From the NCBI GenBank assembly GCA_947626705.1, contig CANQTJ010000008.1, forward strand, positions 1 to 22,319: 22,319 nt of DNA, in the 5' to 3' direction. Of the stretch, positions 7,328 through 12,732 are shown one piece after another (position 1 is the first letter of the stretch; each line of letters opens with the position of its first letter). The translations under genes and the position numbers were made by a program. The DNA comes from an uncultured Clostridia bacterium (GTDB taxonomy: Bacteria > Bacillota > Clostridia > TANB77 > CAG-508). The notes below the pieces were generated by a model, which worked only from the letters and a program-made list of their open reading frames with translations, ran no database searches and was not told the origin of the DNA.

Positions 7328-9061
7328 TTATGGATTAACATTTAAAGTTTTATAGTTAGTATAAATAACCATACCAGGCTTAGAACCAGAAGGCTTTTTT
7401 ACATATTTAACTTCACAATAATCAACAGGTACATTAGAAGAATTTTTAGCTTTGCTATGAATAGTAGCAATTTGTGCCGTTTTAATTAAAACATTATTAT
7501 CAGGATAAGGTAAATTATTATCTATTTTTAGTATGGTATGACTTCCATGAAAATCTTTTGTATGAAACCAGATGTCATTTTTATTAGCATATTTTAATGT
7601 TAAATAATCATTTTCCTTATTATTTCTTCCAACTAAAATAGTATATCCATCAATAGAATATTTTATAGGATTAAAAGATACCTCTTTATTTTTTGTAAGC
7701 TTAGATTTTTTTATTTTAGACTTTTTTATCATATTAGATTTAGAAGTTTTTTCTTTAAAGATTGCATTTTCAGAAATTTCTTCAAATATTTCAGTTACCT
7801 CATTTAAAGAAGAACAATTTTCCAATTCATAAACAACACTTTCAATATAATCAAGTTCTTTTAAAGTATCTTCTTTTTGTTTAGTAACTATCTCTAAAGC
7901 ATTTTTTAATTTAGAATATTTTTTGAAAAAGTGTTTTGCATTAATACTTGGTAAATAGCGTTTATCAAGTTTTATAATTATTTTATTATTATTATCATAA
8001 TAGTTTTCTAATTCGATTTCTTCTAAATTTTGATTAGGTATTCTATATAAATTAGCAGTTATAAGTTCTCCATAAATTCTGTATTTTTCCATATCATTAC
8101 ATTCATTTAATTTTTCATTTATATTAAAAAGTCTTTTATTATATTTTTTTAAAATATCTAAAATTAGCTTTAATAAAGTATTTCTATAATTTTTAAAGTT
8201 TTCATTAGTTTCTTTATTAAAATAAAAATCATCAATAAAAAAATTTAAATCAAAGTTAGACGAAATATCTTCACTAGGTACTAAAAAATAATCTTTGATA
8301 TTTCCTTCACTATTTTTAACAGGTTCAAAACTTAGTTGATATGTTTGAGTGCAATCAATTACTTTACACAAATAATTAAAAATTATCTCTGTATTTGAAG
8401 TATTAAGTTCTCTAATATTAAATTTTTGTATAATAGCATTAATAAAGCTTTTTGAAATTCCATTAAAAGTATTTGAAATATCTGTAGATAAATTTTCTAA
8501 AGTGTCAGAATGTATATAACTTTTAAACTCATCAAAACTCCTCAATTCTAAAAAATTGATTTTATTAGATGTAGGCATAATATATTTTGTATGAGGTAAT
8601 ATATCTCTATAATTTTCATCTAACTCTTTTATATGTCTTAAACTATCAATAATAATATTTGTATCATCTAGTAAAATTACATTACTGTGTTTTCCCATTA
8701 ATTCAATAACAAGTTTTTTAGATATAATATCATCAATTTCATCAAATCCTTCAACTTCTAAGATTACTAATCTTTCTAAGTCAAATGTAATTATATTTTT
8801 TAATTTTAAACCAATTAAATTTTTACGTAATAGCATACAAAAGTTAGGTGCGACTTGAGGATTAGCTTTAGAATTTACAGTTAAGTTTATTCTACAATTT
8901 TGTGCATCTATACAAATATCTAATGCGTAATTTTTTTTATTTAAATATAAACCTAATATTATTTCATTTTTATTAGGTTGAAAGATTTTATCAATTCTTG
9001 CTCCACATAACTGTGTAAGCTCACAACTTATAGCTTTTGTTACAATTCCATCAAATGCCAT
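7328..9061 (-). CDS. rqcH: RqcH (NFACT family), ribosome-associated quality control protein
   Basis: 577 residues, typical for bacterial NFACT proteins (also annotated FbpA-like). RqcH binds 50S subunits with stalled peptidyl-tRNA and recruits tRNAAla to add C-terminal alanine tails that mark the chain for proteolysis. The NFACT-N part begins MAFDGIVTKAISCEL and contains PNFCMLLRKNL; a coiled-coil middle region lies around residues 280-430; the C-terminal NFACT-R domain has ILVGRNNKENDYLTLK and IWFHTKDFHGSHTIL. The dipeptide at the position of the Bacillus Asp-Arg tRNA-binding motif (residues 96-97 here) reads Glu-Arg. An in-frame TTG two codons upstream (9067) is only 4 bases from AAAGGA; the ATG at 9061 with 10-base spacing matches the usual MAFDG start and is preferred. 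It is convergent with hup. Confidence 0.93.
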   Translation of the reverse strand: MAFDGIVTKAISCELTQLCGARIDKIFQPNKNEIILGLYLNKKNYALDICIDAQNCRINLTVNSKANPQVAPNFCMLLRKNLIGLKLKNIITFDLERLVILEVEGFDEIDDIISKKLVIELMGKHSNVILLDDTNIIIDSLRHIKELDENYRDILPHTKYIMPTSNKINFLELRSFDEFKSYIHSDTLENLSTDISNTFNGISKSFINAIIQKFNIRELNTSNTEIIFNYLCKVIDCTQTYQLSFEPVKNSEGNIKDYFLVPSEDISSNFDLNFFIDDFYFNKETNENFKNYRNTLLKLILDILKKYNKRLFNINEKLNECNDMEKYRIYGELITANLYRIPNQNLEEIELENYYDNNNKIIIKLDKRYLPSINAKHFFKKYSKLKNALEIVTKQKEDTLKELDYIESVVYELENCSSLNEVTEIFEEISENAIFKEKTSKSNMIKKSKIKKSKLTKNKEVSFNPIKYSIDGYTILVGRNNKENDYLTLKYANKNDIWFHTKDFHGSHTILKIDNNLPYPDNNVLIKTAQIATIHSKAKNSSNVPVDYCEVKYVKKPSGSKPGMVIYTNYKTLNVNP

Positions 9062-9153
9062 ATTCAATCATTCCTTTGTTGTTTTTTATATATAATAGCA
9101 TACTTTTTTTTAGTATAAAATAGAAAAATTAAAAAAATTAAATTTTGTGTTAC

Positions 9154-9182
9154 AAGATATTACTATTCACTGCTAGTATCTT
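9154..9182. other. Imperfect hairpin in the rqcH / accessory-operon gap
   Basis: AAGATA (9154-9159), three unpaired bases, CTA; loop TTCACTGC; TAG then TATCTT (to 9182). It lies between the divergent rqcH and DUF3440 genes. Function unknown; no T run on either strand suggests a terminator. The rest of 9062-9263 holds no gene. Confidence 0.3.
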
Positions 9183-9263
9183 AATTAAAGAACAAAATTT
9201 TAATACAAGCTAAGGACTTTATAAAATAAATTTTAAAAAATAGTCAAAAAATGTCGAAAAAAC

Positions 9264-9298
9264 TTTACAGAAAATTCCAAAAATGGTATAATTTGGAA
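9264..9298 (+). promoter_or_regulatory. Promoter with palindromic operator for the DUF3440-GNAT-ParB operon
   Basis: TTTACA (9264-9269), 17 bases, perfect TATAAT (9287-9292) with an extended-10 TGG immediately before it. A perfect inverted repeat TTCCAAA (9275-9281) and TTTGGAA (9292-9298), separated by 10 bases, brackets the -10 box. A dimeric repressor bound there would block RNA polymerase. The XRE regulator encoded at 11953 is a candidate, but this is inference. Confidence 0.6.
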
Positions 9299-9315
9299 AG
9301 AAAGAAGGAAAGTAT

Positions 9316-10602
9316 ATGTCAAAAGTATATTTAGAAAAAAATGTATTAGAAGCAACTTTTGAAAGATTAGAAATTATTTTCAACAATTTTGACAATATTT
9401 ATTTCAGTTTTAGCGGAGGAAAAGATAGCTCTGTCATGATACAACTTGCAAATATAGTAGCAAAAAAATTAAATAAAAAATTCGATGTACTATTTATAGA
9501 CCTAGAAGCACAATATAAACACACCATAGAACATGTTGAAGAATTAAAAAAATTATCACAAATTAGGGACTTTTATCATATAGCATTACCTATGGCTCTT
9601 AGAAATGCTGTATCTGTATTACAACCTAAATGGATATGTTGGGAAGAAGAAAGCAAACATTTATGGGTAAGAGATATGCCAGAAGACAGTATTAATATAA
9701 ATAATTGTCCATTCGAATGGTTTAGAAAGGGGGAAGAATTTGAAGAATTTATTGCACAATTTGCAGAGTGGTATCTAAAAAAGTATAAAAATAAAGTAGC
9801 ATGTGGAATTGGTATTAGAACAGATGAAAGTTTAAATAGATTTAGAACTATAGCTTTTCAAGCCAAAAAAATTACTTTCAATAATTATAATTGGACAACC
9901 AAATTAAAAGTAAACGAAAAGCATATAGACGTATATAATTTTTATCCAATTTATGACTGGAAAGTAGAAGATATATGGGGAGCTGTAAGTAAACTAGATT
10001 TAAAATTTAATTATATTTATGAATTAATGTATAAAAATGGAGTAGGTATTTTTGAGCAAAGACTTTGTCAACCGTATGGAGATGACCAAAGAAAAGGATT
10101 AGACCAATTTAAAGCATTAGAGTATGAAACGTGGACAAAAGTATTAAATAGAGTAAATGGAGTTAATTTTGGCAATATATATTGCAAAACAACAGCATTA
10201 GGAAATATAAAATCATGTAAGCCACAATTTATGACGTGGCAAGAATATACTGTATTTTTATTAGAAAGTATAGGAATATATAATAGAGATTTAATGATGC
10301 ACTATTATCGAAAAATAAAAAAGTTTATGATATGGCATAATAAAAAATATAATGTTTCAATAGATAATATACCAGATGTTGCAGACTGCAAGTTAGAAAA
10401 TCAAAAAAAAGCTATATCTTGGAGAAGAATAGCAAGAGCCATAGAAAAAAACGATTTTTATTTAAAGAGATTGTCATTTGGACAAACTAAAACAGATGAT
10501 GCAGAATTAGAAAAATTGATACATACATGGGATAATTTATTAAACAAAAATACAATAACAGATGATAAAACATTACAAAAGAGAATAGAAAAATGTAGTT
10601 AA
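9316..10602 (+). CDS. PAPS reductase-like PP-loop protein with DUF3440 domain (IbrA-like)
   Basis: 428 residues. The N-terminal domain has the PP-loop SGGKDS (residues 33-38), the ATP pyrophosphatase motif shared by PAPS reductases, DndC and tRNA thiolases. The second half fits DUF3440: DESLNRFRTIA, then NFYPIYDWKVEDIW, RLCQPYGDDQRKGL and NRVNGVNFG. This architecture is that of E. coli IbrA, which works with the ParB-like IbrB and was described as affecting expression of immunoglobulin-binding proteins; the chemistry is not known to me. There is no sulfur-assimilation gene nearby and the sequence lacks a recognisable PAPS reductase C-terminal Cys motif, so assimilatory PAPS reductase is unlikely. 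It is the first gene of a three-gene operon, 12 bases before the next. Genes of this type are common on prophages and islands. Confidence 0.8.
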   Translation: MSKVYLEKNVLEATFERLEIIFNNFDNIYFSFSGGKDSSVMIQLANIVAKKLNKKFDVLFIDLEAQYKHTIEHVEELKKLSQIRDFYHIALPMALRNAVSVLQPKWICWEEESKHLWVRDMPEDSININNCPFEWFRKGEEFEEFIAQFAEWYLKKYKNKVACGIGIRTDESLNRFRTIAFQAKKITFNNYNWTTKLKVNEKHIDVYNFYPIYDWKVEDIWGAVSKLDLKFNYIYELMYKNGVGIFEQRLCQPYGDDQRKGLDQFKALEYETWTKVLNRVNGVNFGNIYCKTTALGNIKSCKPQFMTWQEYTVFLLESIGIYNRDLMMHYYRKIKKFMIWHNKKYNVSIDNIPDVADCKLENQKKAISWRRIARAIEKNDFYLKRLSFGQTKTDDAELEKLIHTWDNLLNKNTITDDKTLQKRIEKCS

Positions 10603-10614
10603 GGAGAAAAAGAT

Positions 10615-10977
10615 ATGATAGTAAAAATAAATAATAAAGATGAAAAATTTTATGAATATATGGGAAAATTTTTTGGTTCAAGATTAGTAGAAAAACAAAC
10701 TAATGATAGAATTTATGATGATGATAAAAAAGAATGGTATTTATACATAGAAGAAGAAAATATTAATGCCTTTGCATCTGTACAAAATAAAGTAATTAAA
10801 AATGTATATTGCTATAAAGATAAATATTTAGAAGAAATATTAAAATACATAAAAAAAGAAGGAAAAATAAGTTATAGTATTTTAACAAGACAGTATATAG
10901 AAATATATAAAAAATGTGGTTTTAAAATATCAGATAACAAAACATATAAAAATTTTGTAACAGTATATGAAAAATAA
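10615..10977 (+). CDS. Small GNAT-like protein of the DUF3440 operon
   Basis: 120 residues. The second half resembles the end of a GNAT acyltransferase fold: strand VIKNVYCYKD, helix YLEEILKYIKKEG, a segment with ILTRQYIEIYKKCGF (compare the common GNAT 'FYEKCGF') and the closing strand NFVTVYEK. The first half has short beta strands (WYLYIEEEN, AFASVQN). The acetyl-CoA-binding (Q/R)xxGx(G/A) motif is not visible, so catalysis may be absent or use an atypical pocket. AAGGAG precedes the ATG by 7 bases; the gene lies between the DUF3440 and ParB-like genes. The simpler two-gene ibrAB pair of E. coli lacks it, so it may be an added partner. Fold-level call only. Confidence 0.45.
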   Translation: MIVKINNKDEKFYEYMGKFFGSRLVEKQTNDRIYDDDKKEWYLYIEEENINAFASVQNKVIKNVYCYKDKYLEEILKYIKKEGKISYSILTRQYIEIYKKCGFKISDNKTYKNFVTVYEK

Positions 10978-10989
10978 TTATATACTAGA

Positions 10990-11021
10990 AAGGAGAAGCT
11001 TAGCCTTTTAGACTAGCAATG
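10990..11021 (+). promoter_or_regulatory. Shine-Dalgarno and hairpin deciding the start of the ParB-like gene
   Basis: AAGGAG (10990-10995) is 23 bases before the ATG at 11019, too far for normal initiation, and no start codon lies at the usual distance. Between them GCTTAG (10998-11003) can pair with CTAGC (11013-11017) around a 9-base loop. If the hairpin folds, the site comes within a few bases of the ATG. Confidence 0.4.
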
Positions 11022-11561
11022 TTGTTAACAATGAAAGAAATAGAATTTCCAGTATTAAATGTAAAAATGGTAGATATAGATAAAGTGGTAGCAAATGATT
11101 ATAATCCTAATAAAGTAGCACCACCAGAAATGGAACTTTTAAAACACTCTATAGAAGAAGATGGATATACTCAGCCAATTGTAACTTATTATGATAAAAA
11201 AAGAGATTTATATATTGTTGTAGACGGATTTCACCGTTATCGTGTTGCAAAAGAATCTTTTAATTTAAAACAAATACCAATAGTTACAATTGACAAAGAT
11301 TTAGAAAATCGTATGGCAAGTACAATTCGACATAATAGAGCAAGAGGAACACATCAAATAGTAGATATGTCACATATTGTATTAACTTTAACAGAAAATG
11401 GGTGGACAGAAGAGCAAATATCAAAACATTTAGGAATGGAGTTAGATGAAATTATAAAACTAAAACAAGTAACAGGACTAAAAGATGCATTTTCAAAACA
11501 TAAATTTAGTAAGTCATGGGAAGAATTTGAAGTCAATTTAAAAAACAAAAAGAAAGATTAA
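11019..11561 (+). CDS. ParB/Srx-like nuclease-fold protein (IbrB-like)
   Basis: 180 residues. The N-terminal ParB/sulfiredoxin-like domain shows KVVANDYNPNKVAPPEMELL, then VVDGFHRYRVAKE (DGFHRYR, residues 69-75, the equivalent of the ParB GERRYR motif) and TIRHNRARGTH (residues 102-112), the second conserved Arg/His motif. A helix-turn-helix-like segment follows (WTEEQISKHLGMELDEIIKL). There is no C-terminal dimerisation domain as in chromosomal ParB and no parA nearby, so chromosome segregation is unlikely; the partner is the upstream DUF3440 protein, as in ibrA-ibrB. Start choice: ATG 11019 (or in-frame ATG 11031); the frame is blocked upstream by TAG at 11001. A strong terminator follows. 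Confidence 0.75.
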   Translation: MLLTMKEIEFPVLNVKMVDIDKVVANDYNPNKVAPPEMELLKHSIEEDGYTQPIVTYYDKKRDLYIVVDGFHRYRVAKESFNLKQIPIVTIDKDLENRMASTIRHNRARGTHQIVDMSHIVLTLTENGWTEEQISKHLGMELDEIIKLKQVTGLKDAFSKHKFSKSWEEFEVNLKNKKKD

Positions 11562-11600
11562 TAAAATTTATACAATTGTTTTATAATTTATTGTAAAAAT

Positions 11601-11633
11601 AAAAACACTTAAATTATTAAGTGTTTTTATTTT
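11601..11633 (+). terminator. Terminator of the DUF3440-GNAT-ParB operon
   Basis: A perfect 12-bp stem AAAAACACTTAA with TTAAGTGTTTTT around a 4-base loop ATTA, followed by ATTTTT. It lies 39 bases after the ParB-like stop codon. Confidence 0.85.
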
Positions 11634-11725
11634 TGGATAAATTTAAATATTACCATATTAGTAAATGCAACATAAAATTAATAAAATATACATAAAATAC
11701 ATAAACTAAAGAAGAGGTGGTATAA

Positions 11726-11866
11726 ATGAATGAATTAGAAAAACAAATTTCTAATATTTTAAAAGAAATAGATAAAAACATAAAATTAGATAATAAACAA
11801 GAAATAGAAAAAAACAGAAAAATATTAGATGAATTACTTGAAACATATTTAGAAAAATTTAAGTAG
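11726..11866 (+). CDS. 46-residue coiled-coil protein, possibly Spo0E-like
   Basis: A short open frame starting MNELEKQISNILKEI and ending LDELLETYLEKFK, preceded by GAGGTGG 6 bases before the ATG. The 15-base initiation region AGGTGGTATAAATGA is repeated exactly at the following XRE gene (11942-11956). Length, two amphipathic helices joined by a short turn (KLDNKQE) and the LD-x-L-(I/L)-x-x-Y ending resemble Spo0E-like aspartyl-phosphate phosphatases that dephosphorylate Spo0A~P. The Ser-Gln that normally precedes this motif is absent (Arg-Lys instead), so activity is doubtful. A generic coiled-coil partner of the neighbouring regulator is the alternative. No clear own promoter was seen in 11634-11714. 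Confidence 0.4.
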   Translation: MNELEKQISNILKEIDKNIKLDNKQEIEKNRKILDELLETYLEKFK

Positions 11867-11916
11867 AAATAAAAAGGTAGAATAAACGAATACAATTCAT
11901 TTATACTAAATTAATA

Positions 11917-11936
11917 TTTTGATAATATAATCAAAA
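11917..11936. promoter_or_regulatory. Inverted repeat over a TATAAT box upstream of the XRE gene
   Basis: TTTTGAT (11917-11923), six bases, ATCAAAA (11930-11936). The repeat contains TATAAT (11926-11931), 22 bases before the XRE start. No good -35 lies at the right distance, so a promoter is uncertain. It may be an autoregulatory operator. Confidence 0.3.
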
Positions 11937-11952
11937 AAGTAAGGTGGTATAA

Positions 11953-12282
11953 ATGAGAAAGATAAGTACAATAAAAATAGGAAAAAAAATACAAGCAATT
12001 AGAAGAAGTAATGGATATACTCAAGAAAAACTGGCAGAAAGTATAGAAGTATCTGTTAGATATATAAGTGATATAGAACAAGATAAATCAAAGCCATCTT
12101 ACGAGGTTTTGGTAAGAATTTGTAATTTATTTAATATAGGTATGGACGAACTTTTTAGCGAATATCTATATATAAAAGGAAATAAAAAAGTAGAATATTA
12201 TTTAACAGGATTTGATAGACTTTGTAAGAAAGATAAAGAAACTATTGAAAATTTAATAATTTATTTTAATAAAATTAAATAA
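11953..12282 (+). CDS. XRE-family (Cro/C1-type) transcriptional regulator
   Basis: 109 residues. The N-terminal HTH_3 domain (about residues 8-62) is clear: IGKKIQAIRRSNGYTQEKLA, then SVRYISDIEQDKSKPSYEVL and ICNLFNIGMDELF. The recognition helix is VRYISDIEQDK. The remaining 45 residues (YYLTGFDRLCKKDKETIENLI) form a short helical tail, perhaps for dimerisation. AAGGTGG precedes the ATG by 6 bases. As the last gene of the accessory island it is a plausible regulator of the DUF3440 operon and of its own gene; both upstream regions carry palindromes over a -10 box, though with different sequences. Confidence 0.88.
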   Translation: MRKISTIKIGKKIQAIRRSNGYTQEKLAESIEVSVRYISDIEQDKSKPSYEVLVRICNLFNIGMDELFSEYLYIKGNKKVEYYLTGFDRLCKKDKETIENLIIYFNKIK

Positions 12283-12302
12283 TATATGTTTTTAATTATA
12301 TA

Positions 12303-12353
12303 TTTAACCTTTTTTATAAAATTTTTAAAACTGTGAATTGTAACATCCTGTAA
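12303..12353 (+). repeat. Dispersed intergenic repeat, copy A
   Basis: About 51 bases starting TTTAACCTTTTT and containing TTTTAAAACT and TTGTAAC; 44 of 51 positions match copy B (18957-19007) without gaps. It lies between the XRE gene and the aspS promoter. Confidence 0.6.
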
Positions 12354-12382
12354 CAGAAATTTGATTAAATTTTAATAAAGTA

Positions 12383-12411
12383 TTGACATTTAAAAGAATA
12401 AAATGTAAAAT
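12383..12411 (+). promoter_or_regulatory. Promoter of the aspS-gatCAB operon
   Basis: Perfect TTGACA (12383-12388), 17 bases, TAAAAT (12406-12411). Transcription would begin near 12418, at the base of the T-box leader. Confidence 0.8.
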
Positions 12412-12417
12412 ACAAAG

Positions 12418-12640
12418 CATAATATAAAAAAAGAACATTGCGTTTGGACAATACAAAACAATTAGAAGTAACTTTAAGAGAATAAGGGTCATCGGCTGAA
12501 AGCCCTTTAAGGTCAACCTAATTTGCGAAACATATTGGAGCAATTTTTATAAAGTGGAAAATATTTTAAAAGTATTTTCAAGCTGGGTGGTACCGCGGAA
12601 ATTATTTCGTCCCTGCAATTTTTGCAGTGGACTATTTTTT
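12418..12640 (+). ncRNA. T-box riboswitch leader of aspS-gatCAB
   Basis: The T-box sequence CTGGGTGGTACCGCG (12583-12597) is exact. It is followed by a terminator: GTCC-CTGCAA (12609-12618) pairs with TTGCAG-T-GGAC (12622-12632), then TATTTTTT. A Stem III-like hairpin precedes it (GAAAATA with TATTTTC). Stem I can be drawn: AATTAG (12460-12465) with CTAATT (12518-12523); a specifier loop with 5' strand AAGTA (12466-12470, containing AGTA); ACTTTA (12471-12476) with TAAGGT (12508-12513); an AGAGA-like bulge; and AAGGG with CCCTT closing a 14-base distal loop. The 3' strand of the specifier loop is CAAC (12514-12517): Asn AAC overlaps Gln CAA. No Asp codon occurs there. Uncharged tRNA would stabilise the antiterminator and switch on the operon. 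The canonical GA just before the specifier is missing, so the exact codon is less certain than the T-box itself. Confidence 0.92.
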
Positions 12641-12732
12641 ATGTTCATTGCATTAAATGAGGTATAAAGTTGAAGAATAATTATATTTATTTTTAAAGAG
12701 ATTTATACTTAAGAAAGGAAGAGGTAACAAAA

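Noticed and set aside
9316..10602. Assimilatory PAPS reductase (CysH)
   Set aside because: The protein is much longer, has DUF3440 features, lacks a recognisable C-terminal catalytic Cys motif, and has no sulfate-assimilation neighbours.
11019..11561. Chromosome-partitioning ParB
   Set aside because: No parA neighbour, no C-terminal dimerisation domain, and it sits in an operon with a DUF3440 gene.
9316..12282. Intact prophage or integrative element
   Set aside because: No integrase, terminase, capsid, relaxase or convincing attachment-site repeats were found; only an accessory island can be claimed.
12441..12455. GAC in the early T-box leader (GTTTGGACAATAC) as an Asp specifier
   Set aside because: It lies 5' of Stem I and of the AGTA strand, not on the 3' strand of the specifier loop.
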